The notes under the pieces are model-generated. The model saw only the letters and a program-made list of their open reading frames with translations. It was not told where the DNA came from and searched no databases. The position numbers were made by a program, and so were the translations under genes. From Microcyclospora pomicola (lineage: Eukaryota; Ascomycota; Dothideomycetes; Capnodiales), in NCBI GenBank assembly GCA_002786065.1, contig NHNY01000006.1:744001-808000 (forward strand): a stretch of DNA of 64,000 nt, given 5' to 3'. This document shows positions 21,697 to 33,490 of the stretch, piece by piece; position 1 is the first letter of the stretch; each line of letters starts with the position of its first letter.

Positions 21697-23373
21697 ATGG
21701 CGAATAAACAACCAGAGCAACCGTCAGCGCTTCAAAGATTTTCTGATCTTGTCGCGAGCTGCACGGTGAAGTGTGAGACCGTCGACAAGCATGGGCACAC
21801 GTCTACGACGGTGTTCGTACCGACAACAGCTATCAGGCATGAATTGCAGGCCAGCGAGTATGCTTTCACCCAAGAAATACTGGATGAAGTGTTACCCTTT
21901 CCGGAAAGAAGCGGTGTTTATGCGAAGATTGTCGCTACAAAGTACCCTGTCGTACTTACTATCTTACTGTGGATGGAAAGGGGCCAGCTAATCACAGACT
22001 TTCTCGATCATATGGAACTCCAAGATGATCAACTGCCTTTCATTTATCGTCCAACAGGCTTTCCCCAGTCAGACGACTTTAGTTTCTACAAATACAGAGA
22101 CTCTCAATGGCGGTTTTGTTCGCCAGTACTCGCCAGCCGACAGAACCATGTTTTCAAGAAGGAGATCATCCTTCCTTTCACGAGCAGAACAAGTATCAGG
22201 CATGCCGATGACTCGGCACTATATAAGGTGGAAATTCACCCGGACCATGATGATATGTCGATTTATGGTCAAGCCGTACGAACTCTACATACCGCATGGC
22301 GAAGGCTGGCTAACAGACTTTTAGGGAGGAACCAGGTCATTGAACCATTGCTATGCCGTCAAGACATACTCTGGTCTGTATGCAGGCCGGTACCATGGGC
22401 GGGAAGTGCAAGCCTTTAAGGACCTTTCGCGGGAAATGGCACAAAAAGGCTCATCAGCTATGATTGGCTTCTTCGGCTTTTATGTTCACTCGAACACCTA
22501 TAACATTATACTGGAGTATGCAGATGGTGGCACACTCGAGGATTACTTTCGAACTCAGCCAAGGCCTCTCGTTGGGCTGGACATTACTGCATTCTGGCGT
22601 AGCCTATTCAAATTGCTCGAGGCTGTTGATGTTCTGCACGATTGGTCACTAACCCAGGACGACTCAACGTGGGAAGCGATCTTGCAATAGTATGTCTGCT
22701 TCCGATGTCCTTGTAATTTTCTGATCACTGATGGAATAAGCTGGCATCGGAACATCCGTCCAACCAACATTCTTGTTGTGAAAGGAGACAAACAGTCACC
22801 TTACGAGTGGTCGTTCAAACTCGCGGGTCCCGCTCTCGTCCATTCCGAGGCGAGCAAGATTACATTTGACGAGGATGCACTTGGTCCCAAAACACACGCC
22901 AATCTATGGTAAGGGAATCAGTTCCCGCAGTATTGACACAACTGAAACCATCTTTAGGAGCGCCAGAAAGGAAATCGTGGTCAGCACTCACTGGAGCCCC
23001 CCAGTCGATCATGAGACAAGGATCTGCCATTCGGTCCCTGGGACGTGTTTTTAAGGAGGCGGCCATCTGGATAGTGAACGGATGGGGTACGATCGCAGGT
23101 CTCAATGCCCACAGGCAGGTACCAGGTGGAGACAAGGATATATTAGGGCATCTCGGAGATGCTGTGGACTTCCACGACTCATGGTCTGATGAAGACTTGG
23201 TTCTGCATGACAACAAAGGAGATCTTGTGACCACTCGAATCCAGATAAAGCTGATCGCAGCAATGCTGCGCCCCAACAAAACCCAGCTCAGTGTCGAAGC
23301 ATGGACGAAGCAGTATGGTACGATGTACCGAGCATTGTGCACGACAACGAGGCCGCATGGCGAGCTGATTTGA
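21697..23373 (+). pseudogene. degenerate protein-kinase-like gene (pseudokinase or decaying gene)
   Basis: The N-terminal ~190 residues are typical of a fungal kinase-like family (YKVEIHPDHDD). Proposed exons are 21697-22275, 22325-22689 and 22741-22908. The first intron ends in GCTAAC..TTTTAG; the second is GTATGT..ATAAG. Together they give YAVKTYSG (lysine of subdomain II), ILEYADGGTLEDYF (hinge) and WHRNIRPTNIL (catalytic loop). The catalytic HRD Asp is Asn, and the DFG site reads KLAGPAL, so phosphotransfer is unlikely. After 22908 the conserved GAPER block and LGRVFKEAAIW continue in a frame that no standard splice reaches. The gene is therefore broken, mis-sequenced or unusually spliced. 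The frame ends at 23373. Confidence 0.65.
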
Positions 23374-25864
23374 GTGACCTTGGTATGAGTCAAGCTGAAA
23401 TCCGTGAGCTTTTGTCCGATCGTAGAAAAGATACACCATGGATATATATGGATTCGCCGCCCCCGGTACTGGATGGAAGTCAACCACAATCAGGCAAACA
23501 CCTCAATCGCTGTGCCCACAATCTGCCTTTCATGGCCTATCCCGGCTTGCAGAACGCTCCCTCTCCTGTGATTGATAAGCAATTTGGTCAAGGGCAACCA
23601 CCTGTCATTCACAATCTGAGCTCGATGGACGCTACTGATCTACGAGATCTCGTAGCGATGTACTGTGGGCTTGGTGGCGTTGCTCCCATATCACGCGAGT
23701 CTAATAGCTGGGCAGGGCAGGTAAGCTGGGATGTTTCGGTATCGCCCATAATCGCCAAGGTCAGCCTCTCCAAGGCAGAGAGCACTCCAGATCTACATTT
23801 GGAACCAATTGAAGAGCTCTGGGATCGACTGCATGGTATTCTCCGGTCGCTCTGCGCCATGTTGGGGAGAGCTCAAGAGAACGGTCTGATTTGCGACTCT
23901 TTTACTGCACTTCGGAGTTGCCAGAGTGCCACCTTCACTAACCAACAGGTTGAGCTTGTACGTATTGACGTGTCTATGGTGGTAGGATTGATGGGTGACA
24001 TAGACGCAGCTCTCCGTGGGCAGAGGACGGGTAAGTCTCCACGATTCCCACATCGGTGGCATTTCACGCACCTGAATAGTCGAGTTTTCAAGCGAGCTCT
24101 AGCACGCTCACCCCGGTTCTGATGCCTCCTTCGAGCATACTATTGACACGCTTTAGTGACCCATGGCCTACCATTCGCGCATCAGTTATTACTCACAATC
24201 ATGGGTAATGATTTTGAACCAGTGCTATGGGGGTATGTACGGAGACCGCCGCGACGAGATGATCACCCTCCATATTTGCTCTTTGGCCACGCAAGTTTCG
24301 TGCCTTGCGTTTCTGTCGTACTCCCAGGGTCATACAGGAACGCTACGCCCATACTTTGTCGATCGCGAAATCGGTGAAGTCCAACTCTGCGGATCTCTCC
24401 CGAACAGCCTTCGTCGTCCTTCAATCTCTATGAAGAGTGCGATGCTGAGTTGCATGGGAGACATGCTTCACGAGCAGGTCCTGATCTTCACCAAGCCGCT
24501 CATACACTATAAGAATGATCGGAAGAGTCTGTTAGCTTCGCCAGAGGATATTCTCGATACATGGGGTCCTGGTTCATATATTGTGGATCCAGCCTCATCA
24601 AAGCAGCCCATCATTAAAGCTGTCTTGATTGGCGGTGGCCACATTGTAGCTGAGACTTCGTCCGACTCTGTACACCACTGGAGTTCGGGCTATGCCAAGG
24701 TAGATGATGTTCGTGGACAACTAGACTCCACAAGGAAAATTGTCGTCGATGCGTTGGTCATGATCAATCAAAAATGTGGTCTTGCAGAGCAAGACTTCTT
24801 GGTCAGTTCTGAGCCTTTCCGCGACATCCTCGGCCCAATTGACCCCTACTGGGAGCTGCTAGAGAAGCAATTTGGCGCACAAGCCGGCCAGTACTTCAAT
24901 CTGCAAACCAATATGACATGGGTGCGAAGGAAGGGAGCTACACTGAAGGAGCAGCTACTGCTCGATATCAGCGTCGAACTGCCATGGATTCTAGAGTCGA
25001 CCTGGGGCTTACGAGTCAGTTGTTGCTCCGGTGTAGCGCAGCGGGTCAAGATCAGGGAGCTGTTGGTGGACCTTCTTCCTCGCTTTGCCGAGCGTCTTGC
25101 CTCCCCGCATACCGAATGGGCATGGCTGAAGGACACCTTTGATGTGCTTGAGAAGCTGAAGGCTGGTGAGACTGCAAAGTGGCTAGCAGACTTGTGGGCT
25201 TATAATGTTAGTACAATATCACATCCCGATCGCATGACACAGACACTAACTTTGCTTCGTCCAGACCGAAACATACTTGTTTTTCTGCAGTCTCGTGCGC
25301 CGACTCCTTGCCACCCTGGAGAAGACCGGGATTGAGCCCGGTGGCAAATGCTTTGTCGTCGCATGGCTTCCATCATCTACAGCGATACCCATCCAGTGTA
25401 TCAGGACCCCGTGTCAAGACACCGCCTTCTGGGTGCACGCACTCGCCGACTCCACCGACTGTGCGACCTTCGCATACTATAGTATACAATGCCTCGAGAT
25501 CCACGGTCATGGGTGCCAGACTCAACCACCTCGACAATGGGGCCAGATGCTGCTCGTCGAAACCGAGGTTCATCGTTGTCGGCGTGATGTCAGTCAGGCG
25601 ATTAAGCTTGACCCACAATGGACATTGAATCATGGTGATATCTACCCGATTGGAAAGCACGAACTGCTTCTACAGGCTGTGGTAGAGCGGCCGTTGCCAG
25701 CGTCGACCGCTGGCTTCATCATCAGACGCAGCGCGTTGCCGTTGGATCTTTACCACCGCTTGATGGCGAAGCGGAAGGATTTTCGAGTCCGCGAACGACA
25801 AGCCGTGACTGATGTGACAGAGAAAGTCCTGTTCACCTCCGATCGGAAACTTCTCTCTGCGTGA
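23301..25864 (+). CDS. uncharacterised ascomycete protein, model uncertain
   Basis: The function is not recognised. The first open part runs from ATG 23301 to a GTAAGT donor at 24031 and includes the segments LSDLGMSQAEIRELL and DTPWIYMD. The second part (about 24163-25206) carries CYGGMYGDRRDEMI and DILDTWGPGSYIVD, which I associate with a family of unannotated fungal proteins. A clean intron at 25207-25264 (GTTAGT, CACTAAC, CCAG) joins ..DLWAYN to TETYLFFCSL, ending at 25864. No acceptor links the 24031 donor to the 24163 frame: the acceptor at 24156 leads into another frame (THGLPFAHQLLL). Either part of the gene is disabled or two genes abut here. It overlaps the end of the kinase-like frame by about 70 nt. 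Confidence 0.5.
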
Positions 25865-26703
25865 ATATACTGCATGCCCTGACAGCTTCATAGCAGCTTC
25901 ACAGCCGCATCCACCTTGGAGTAGGCTTTCTTCATCATGATGCCCGTTGCGCTCACCAGCATTTTGGAAAAGAGTCCAGAATTTGTGCCCAGTATGTTTC
26001 TGAGATGTCTCACACACTCTATAAGAATTTCAATTACGACCACAGTTGGAAGCAATAGATACTCTCGCACTCATACCATGTCGACTTTACTGACGAAAGT
26101 GCTGGATATGTCGTCTCCTAAACACGCAAGATTTCGAGCTGTACACGCTCACCAATATAGGAGTTTCGAACTTCATTGTCCCGCGCTGGGCAGGCAGGTC
26201 AGTGTAGGCGTTTGTGGCGTTGCGGGATTCCCGGGATCACGGATGTCGTACTGAGATCTCTCGACCGAGAATTTGAACAGCCAAGTTCTCATTAAAATAA
26301 TCCGTCGTGTGTCAGGTATGTGGCGAGAGCTCACTCATGCTGCGGTCAGAATCGCGCGCAGATTCCCCCAACTCGCTCTCGCTCGCCAACAGCCCTGAGC
26401 CTCTGCAGAGAACTCGGAGCTCGATATGCCCAACAGCGCCACTATCACCGATTGGCTGCTCAAGCTATATCTCACAGGCATAGGCACTACTAGGGTCGGG
26501 CGTATCGGCCGAGTCGACAGTACATGTTTCGTCGGGTCTGTAGACGGTCTTAAGGATTCAAAGTATCACGAAGATGGCTGAACGTGAGATATAAAGGTTG
26601 GAGTCTGGTCCAGTCATTCGAATGTCTTTTCCATCGACTTCAATCTGAGTGGACCGACTCAAACATCACAACACACAAGTAAAAGGACCTCATCGATAGG
26701 GTC
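25865..26703. other. intergenic
   Basis: No gene recognised. The right part is the SDR promoter, with a TATAAA-like motif (atataaagg) near 26590. Confidence 0.5.
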
Positions 26704-27522
26704 ATGGCAGCGAAGCAAGTCATTCTAATCACCGGAGCCAATACGGGACTTGGTCTCGAGATTGTGCGATCACTCTGCAAGTCGAGCACAGCATACGACA
26801 TCCTCGTCGGCTGCCGCAGCATCGAGAAGGGCGAGAGTGCCATTGCTACCGTCAAGCAAGAGATCCCCAGCACCACCAGTACCCTCAGCACGGTGCAAGT
26901 GGACGTCTCCTCCGACTCATCTATCGAAGACGCTCTCGCCAAAATCTCGTCTCGCGTCGGCAGACTCGATGTCTTGATCAATAACGCTGGAGCAAACTTC
27001 GACGGCCACATTCGTGATGGTAAGCTGAGCATTCGGGAGGCATGGAACACATCATGGGACACCAACGTGGCCGGCACTCAGGTCATCACGACGCTCGCCG
27101 TGCCATTGATGCTCAGATCCTCAAACCCGCGCTTGCTGTTCATGACCAGTGGGACTTCCAGCATCGTCGAGACCGAGAATCGCACTACGCCTCCCTTGTC
27201 ACGGATCAATGCATCGCCAGAGGCAGGCTGGCCGAAGCCGAAGTCAGTCAACCCTCTCGAAGCCTACCGAAGCTCCAAGGCCGGCTTGAACATGATGATG
27301 CGGACCTGGCACCAGACGCTGGGCAACGATGGAGTCAAGATCTGGGCCGTGAGTCCCGGCTTCTTGGCGACTGGCCTGGGTGGGATCGGCGAGGAAGCGT
27401 TGAAGAAGATGGGCGCATTGGAGCCATCCGCCGGCGGCAATTTCGTGCGCGATGTGGTCGAAGGCAAGCGGGATCAGGATGTGGGCAAGGTCATCCGGAT
27501 CGATTCAATTCAGCCTTGGTAG
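26704..27522 (+). CDS. short-chain dehydrogenase/reductase (SDR)
   Basis: NAD(P)-dependent oxidoreductase of the classical SDR type; 272 residues, one exon, the usual family length. The Rossmann nucleotide-binding motif TGANTGLG is at residues 10-17, NNAG at 93-96, a catalytic Ser near 149-152, and Tyr188/Lys192 in YRSSK. There is no signal peptide or membrane segment, so it should be soluble. The substrate cannot be told. No partner enzymes adjoin it, which argues against a biosynthetic cluster. Confidence 0.9.
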   Translation: MAAKQVILITGANTGLGLEIVRSLCKSSTAYDILVGCRSIEKGESAIATVKQEIPSTTSTLSTVQVDVSSDSSIEDALAKISSRVGRLDVLINNAGANFDGHIRDGKLSIREAWNTSWDTNVAGTQVITTLAVPLMLRSSNPRLLFMTSGTSSIVETENRTTPPLSRINASPEAGWPKPKSVNPLEAYRSSKAGLNMMMRTWHQTLGNDGVKIWAVSPGFLATGLGGIGEEALKKMGALEPSAGGNFVRDVVEGKRDQDVGKVIRIDSIQPW

Positions 27523-28788
27523 ATGATCTCCCCCAGCATTTGTTTAGTAGGCATCAGTGAGCGCTTTAGCAGGATCGAAAATAATGTATCGCGTTTGTTT
27601 TGGGCAGATCTCAAGCGCACAGAGCGAAACATCATACAATGTATGCACCTTATCAGTCTTCGATATGGCCTGCTGCATTCACGTTGTATAACGCAATGCT
27701 GCAGCACGGGACGATCCTTATAGAATCTCCAAACTTACACGGCTGAACGAGTCTGCTACGCTGTTTTTGCTGTGACCTTATTTGTCACTCCGTATCTCAG
27801 AAAATGGTTATCTACCATTCGAAGCCACAGCTGTCTGACGGACTAGGATCGGCGCCATTTGAAACCCAACCTCGATCATCCATACAAAACGCCCGCAACT
27901 ACAGTAATTATCTCGGTCTTCGCCAATCACAACGTCTGGTACCAAGATTTAATGTGAAACAAGATGAAGTGCTCGAGCAGAGATTGGATTCGGAGCAGAG
28001 GCGGCCGCCCGTTGAGCTTTCCTAAGACTGAAATAGCCATCTCGCACTCTACGGGTCCGCGATTGGTGGCGTCGTCGATCATGGCCGACGACATCCTTGC
28101 GTGCCGTCTCTACGCGGACTCGACCGACGACTCATCTCCCGCGAAAGTCAAACGGCTCGTTTCAGCCTGGGTTCCATGCTCCGTGATTGCGCAATATGGG
28201 CGCTGGTACAGTGGTCGCTCTGTTTCGTTCGAGATACCAAACGCTGACGTGCAAAATCCTCGGAAGATTGCATACGCAGCTCCATGTGAAGATGGCTGAT
28301 CCAAGGGCAGCCGAGACGGCAAGATTGCGCATGCGAAAACAGACGGGAAGTGTGGGCGATTGTCGTCGAGCCGTCATCGAAGGAGACAACACCGGAACCT
28401 TATGCATACCATCCAATCAAGGAGGCTTAATCTCACGGCCGACATGCTCGTCGAGCGCTGAGAAGTGGTGTTGCCGACGACTTTGTTATTATGATCCCCT
28501 AGGTCGTTCTTCGGCTCTCCGTTTGCCTGTGGACTTTCTAGGCTGTATGCCGGCGATACGGGTGGGCAAGACGACGCGCATATCTATCGCCAACTGATAG
28601 ATGAGCCTGGATGCCGCCGCCGTCCCATGCTGACGTTCACGTTTCCCTGGTCGCCAACTCTTCTCATCCTCTGCCACGAGATGACTTCTCTTGATCATTT
28701 CCTTCCAACTTCCACATTCTTGCCCGCGTCCCCTTTGTGCTGAGGCGAAACCCCTGCGACACGAGGTCGGCGCCTCGTTCACGCGATC
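27523..28788. other. intergenic, gene-poor
   Basis: About 1.3 kb without a recognised gene. A frame at 27964-28299 (+) with an internal ATG at 28081 has no family resemblance and is not called. A CT-rich leader precedes the next gene. Confidence 0.5.
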
Positions 28789-30300
28789 ATGGCAACCATT
28801 GAATCTGTATGTTTGAGTCCTGCGCAACAGCCTGCGTGATGGTCTCTCATGGCCGTTCTGCTTTTCCGTGTCCGACTACTTTCAAGGTATACCAGACCAT
28901 GTTCGACATTCTAATCACTCTATCTCCAGGCTGGGCTACCTCAACCCGACCATGGACCTTATCGTCCTCAGGAACAAGCCCTGGGAGGAATTCCATCTAT
29001 CCTTCCAGATGTCCCAGTATGCGCCATCTTCCTGGTTATCTTCATAGCTGCAGGTGCTGGTCATATGACGCTTCTTAAAAGAAACCAAAAACGGGACAAG
29101 AAATTCATCATCAACGGTATGATCTTCGGCTTCTGCTTCACTCGAATCATGGCAAACATCCTACGAATCGCCTGGGCATGCCACCCCACCAGCGTCTCGT
29201 TGGGCATTGCAGCTACCATCTTCGTATATGCCGGCATAGTACTTCTCTTCATCGCCAATCTATTCTTCGTGCAGCGAATCGTTCGATCGCAACACCCACA
29301 CGTGGGTTGGAGCACACCATTTTCCCTTGCTCTTCCGGTCTTGATGGCCATCATCATCGGCACCGTCCTTGCCCTTATCGTGGGCGTGATATATTCTTTC
29401 TTCACTTTACGTGAAGGCGTGTTACAAAACGTACGCGACCTCCAGCTATATGCTCTGACTACTTTCGCCATCATGGCGTTCCTCCCCATTCCAACAGTTC
29501 TGCTTTCAGCAGCAGGTCGTCGTTCACCGCACGCATCGAAACAAATCGACAAATTCGGGGAAGGCCGCATGCGCACGAAGATCATCATCGTGGTCTGCAG
29601 CGGTGTGCTCCTCACGCTGGGAACGATCTATCGTGCGGCGACCTCATACCACCGCCCGACCCCACCGACCGCTGCCCAACCGTGGTACTTTTCCAAAGCC
29701 TCTTTCTTTGTTTTTGATTTCACCCTCGAAGCCATCGTCGTCGTTTTCTGGCTCGTCATCCGCATCGACAAACGCTTCTACGTCCCCGACGGTGCCAAGG
29801 GTCCATTCTCGTATGGCGGTGGCTACACCTTCGCCGGCGAGCGCGGCAATGAGAAGAAGCCACTCGCAACCCGCGACAGCATGCGCACCCTTGTCGGCTC
29901 GCCATCCACCACGACGCTGGGCAAATCGACCTACTCTCGCTGGTCGTACGCGGAGAGCGGTCGATCGCAAAGCCAGTATGGTTCGCGGATCTCCTGGGGC
30001 GGGCTGTCGACCGTCGACATCACCGATACACTGCCGGAGGACGGCGGGCGTGCCTCCCCATACGGCGGCGCTTTCAACGCCATCCCGACTGACGAGCAAG
30101 AGCTCGCGCACATGTCAGCTGCAGACGTTGGTGTGCTCGGCGCAGAAGCTGAGATGGGCTGGGACCCCAAAAGCGGCAGATGGGCGCTGCGCCCCCTGTC
30201 GGCCGCCGCGGCGAGCCAGGAGCCGCTGATGAGACCGGCGCCATCGCATAAGTCGTTGAGGCCGGTCTCATCACACACATCGCTACGGCGCGCATCATGA
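28789..30300 (+). CDS. DUF3112-type multispanning membrane protein
   Basis: Integral membrane protein of unknown role, 462 residues. The first exon is only 18 nt (28789-28806, MATIES). A 123-nt intron (GTATGT..TCCAG) leads to 28930-30300, giving AGLPQPDHGPYRPQ and then the membrane part. About seven hydrophobic segments lie between residues 36 and 270, including VCAIFLVIFIAAGAG, AATIFVYAGIVLLFIANLFF and FSLALPVLMAIIIGTVLALI. The Arg-rich loop FCFTRIMANILRIAWACHPT resembles the fungal DUF3112 family. The last ~190 residues are cytosolic-looking and Ser/Gly-rich, with short repeated PSHKSLRPVSSHTSLR-like elements at the end. Confidence 0.8.
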
Positions 30301-30819
30301 TCTTTTCGAGGAGTTTGGGTCGTTGGGCTGGATGGGTTGCGTGGTGCTAGGAGTTTGTGCGTCGTGGAGAGGGGCTGATCACTACTGGGGTGATCTTTCA
30401 CAGATTAGGGGTCTTTCAAGACGTGCGAGGAAACATGCTGCATGAATATATCGTGCGTCCACCATTGTATCTGCGACAGTCGCAGTATTGTCGATATCAT
30501 CAACGCACAGTTATACCCACGCTGTAGCATGTGGTATCATGGCGATGCCATCGTTGTCTTCTGTATCTTGGAATGATCTTGTGCCTGGACAAACGTCTCC
30601 AAGGTTCGTCATTCGTGCACACGGAAGGACAGGATCGTTGCGCCGAATCTTGATCGTCACAATCATACAGTCTATCGTCTACGCGCAAAGCAAAATTGTT
30701 CACTGCTCCCACATATAGCAACACGCCCTCACTTTCGTATCTCACGAGATAGCTCCTATCTAGCAGCTCGTCTCCGACTGAGCACTATTTACACAGCTCC
30801 CCATCGTATCCCGCGCCGC
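30301..30819. other. intergenic, convergent 3' ends
   Basis: This lies between the DUF3112 and HAD genes. Nothing recognised. Confidence 0.5.
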
Positions 30820-31566
30820 TCAACTCAGACAAGCAATGATACCCGCGATCGCCGCCAACGTGCCATCGGGGTCGTTGACGCGCACCGTCTTCAGCCCAAT
30901 CTCCTTGGCCGGATAGTCGTTGCCGCCCGGGAAGATCGCGTCGCCGATGAACATCATCTCTTCCAGCGGGATGGCGCTCGCGTCTCGCAGCCGCTTCAGC
31001 CCGTAGCCCTTGTCGACACCCTTCTGCGTGATGTCGATGGACGTGGCGCCGCCCATGTTGATCGAGAGGTCCGGCAGGCGGGTGTACAGATCCCCCTGGA
31101 TGACCTTGCGCTTCGCGAAATCGGGATCCCACGTGTGTTTGGCGGAGATGGGAGCCAGCTGGCCGAGCGCGGAGAACGTGATCTGGCTGCCGCGGTCCTC
31201 GATGCGCTCGCCCCAGGTCTGCTCGGGCGTGAAGCCGGTCGCGGCGAGCGAGGCGTCGAAGGCCGCGAGGATCTCCTGGCGCTGCCGGTCGCTGAACAGC
31301 TCCGCGTACACGGCCGCCCACACGCCGTGCTGGCAGGTGTACAGCTTCGTGCCCGTCGTGGGCATCAGCCAGAGCTTCGAGACGTCGGCGCGCGCGGGCA
31401 GCTGGCTGACGATCTGCTTGTGGAATTGCGGCCAGTCGCCGCCGGAGATGACGGCGACGTGGGCGACGGTCAGGAGATCGGCCAGGGCTTCGCCCATGGA
31501 CTCCTTCAGCGCTTGCTTGCTCTCGGCCAGCGTGCCATCGAGATCGAAGGCTACGAGACTGATCAT
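30820..31566 (-). CDS. HAD-IIB phosphatase, bacterial phosphomannomutase-like type
   Basis: HAD-superfamily phosphohydrolase or phosphomutase, 248 residues, one exon. Motif I is FDLDGT (nucleophile Asp8, Asp10), motif II SGG, motif III is in KGVDKGYGLKRL, and motif IV is GDAIFPGGNDYP. The cap contains TWGERIEDRGSQITFSALG, so it belongs to the Cof/PMM-like IIB class. The start at 31566 (MISLVAFDLDGT) was chosen because the 33 residues upstream in frame are not family-like. The sequence looks more like bacterial HAD-IIB proteins than like the fungal phosphomannomutase Sec53. It lacks introns and is flanked by long gene-free stretches, so transfer from a bacterium is possible. The substrate is unknown. 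Confidence 0.88.
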   Translation of the reverse strand: MISLVAFDLDGTLAESKQALKESMGEALADLLTVAHVAVISGGDWPQFHKQIVSQLPARADVSKLWLMPTTGTKLYTCQHGVWAAVYAELFSDRQRQEILAAFDASLAATGFTPEQTWGERIEDRGSQITFSALGQLAPISAKHTWDPDFAKRKVIQGDLYTRLPDLSINMGGATSIDITQKGVDKGYGLKRLRDASAIPLEEMMFIGDAIFPGGNDYPAKEIGLKTVRVNDPDGTLAAIAGIIACLS

Positions 31567-33490
31567 TGCGGCGATGAGACAGATGAGACCTTCGTGGTTA
31601 CCCGGAGCAGGAAACCAAGGCCTAGGTGGAAAGAGACGACTCGACAAAGGAATGATGTTCACCAACCACTTACTCCAACTGAGCTAGGCAATAGCAATTC
31701 GTTCGCGGAGCCTACATGTATACTGGGGGGTAACGTTACAGAGTAGCATGGCGGTCTCAGTTACTGTGCAACTTATTCCCGCGTCCTGTGCATTGTCAGC
31801 GCATGTCACATCCTGGAAGTTCATCCTACGGAAGCCAAATCCGCGTGCCCCTCAGTGAGATCTTTGCCACATCCGGCAGCTCTCGATCTGAGCACGATTG
31901 ACACTTGGAAGCTGTGAGTGCAACAGTCCTGGCAGACGCGGATGCCGCTCGATGATATTGCTGCTTTGGCCTTCGTTATGCTGTGCCATATATGATATAG
32001 CTACACGCTGCCTACGGCGGGTGGTGTTGTGATGAGACCCTGTGAAGTGTGACTGCGCCAATCGGCAGTCCTGACGAGCTCTCCGCGGCATTCCGAAGAT
32101 GCATATTCCCAGAGAGGCTACAGAACGCATCAACGCTAGACGGCTTTATTTTCCAACTCGTGTCGACCTGCACCACTGGCGCCAACCAAGACATCGTACC
32201 GAAACTCAGCTATATCAACGGTCGCTGCGATGCGGTCTTATATGCAGAAAGCAGGCATACCGCCGTGGCATTTGAAGCGTGAACGAGAAAAATGGGGACT
32301 CCCGTTAGCTTGCTGTGTGTTTGTGCGAATGAGTGAGCAGAACATGGCTTTAGGCTTCGCTGTTGGGTGCATGGGAACGAGACCGTAACGAGCGAACAGG
32401 GATGGCTCGGGCTTGGTGATGCGAGAAAATGACTGAACAGGCCTGTTTAGTGTGCTGGGATCCTCATAAATCGTTCATGGTGAGCTTTATTAATCTTGTA
32501 TGATCATATCGTTCATATGTCTCGACACCTAAAGCCTCGACAATTGCCCCAATAGCTGCGCACGTATGCAATTTGCTCCATCAGTTACAAAGGTGGCCCC
32601 AAAGATTGCTTTGCCATCGGTTTGGAGAGAACTTGAAAATGCACATGCTCGATCATAATCTCGACGACGGTCTCGAAATAGAAATAACCTGGTGAGCAGA
32701 CAATGATACGAATGTACTCGAGTGCAAAACGATGCGCGAGTTTCTGCGTGGAGCAGGTCATGGTCAGTGTCCCGACCTGAGACTGCGGCAGTGGAGACTA
32801 TGCTTCGCCCAACCTGGAGATGAGCAAGACCAGGATGAACCATACGCCAACAGTCTAGCATGTCGTTCCGGAAGGCCTTCTCCAACTGTTCCAGCAAGTC
32901 TATAAGTCGGCCATCCCTTTCATATTCGTACTCACTTTATCAATCAGTGCCGCTCTGTGAAGCACAAGCCCGTACCAAGAAGCCAAAGCTTTGGAGTCGG
33001 TGATGTCAACAGCGCTGCCAAGCTTCTGATATTGGGGAAGCTTGCAGCGAGTTTCTTGTTGGTCGCCTCCACATCTGACGTGTCTCCTGCCAGAGATGGG
33101 TGAATGGTAGTACGTCCTCTGCCTTTAGTGCCACATGAACAATCGTCAATGTTATGCGAAACGCCTCCCAAGGCATTAATCACTTTGCCGTACCAATGAC
33201 CAACACGACCTCTATCTCCACGTTGAGATGCATCATTGAGACGTTGGGATTGCAAAGCGCAAAAGTGTGTTTCTATCGTCGGACTAGGCGTGGGCCAAGA
33301 TAGCTGAACACTGCACACTGGTGAGATGATCCTTAGCCAGCCGGCATTCGCTAGAGCTTGTGCCAAGTTTAGTTATATGCCGGACACATCGACGCGATCC
33401 TGGATTTGAAGGGATTGTCGACTGGAAGCGGCTGCGTAGCATATCGATGATGGATGGCGGGTAAGATTTGACGGCTTCATGCGAATCGTC
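31567..33490. other. gene-poor stretch
   Basis: About 1.9 kb with only short unrecognised frames. A tRNA box-A-like TAGCTCAGTTGG (minus strand, 31676-31687) lies in the HAD upstream region, but no tRNA fold follows. No transposon features were seen. Confidence 0.5.

Noticed and set aside
26704-31566. A secondary-metabolite cluster suggested by the SDR, DUF3112 membrane protein and HAD genes
   Set aside because: No backbone synthase, P450, transporter or pathway regulator lies nearby, and the spacing is wide.
31640-31710. tRNA-like sequence with a box-A-like TAGCTCAGTTGG on the minus strand
   Set aside because: The acceptor arms do not pair, the anticodon arm does not form and box B is poor. 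At most it is a remnant or a coincidence.
32944-33366. Minus-strand frame of about 140 residues
   Set aside because: It starts at TTG with no ATG near, and the sequence is not family-like.
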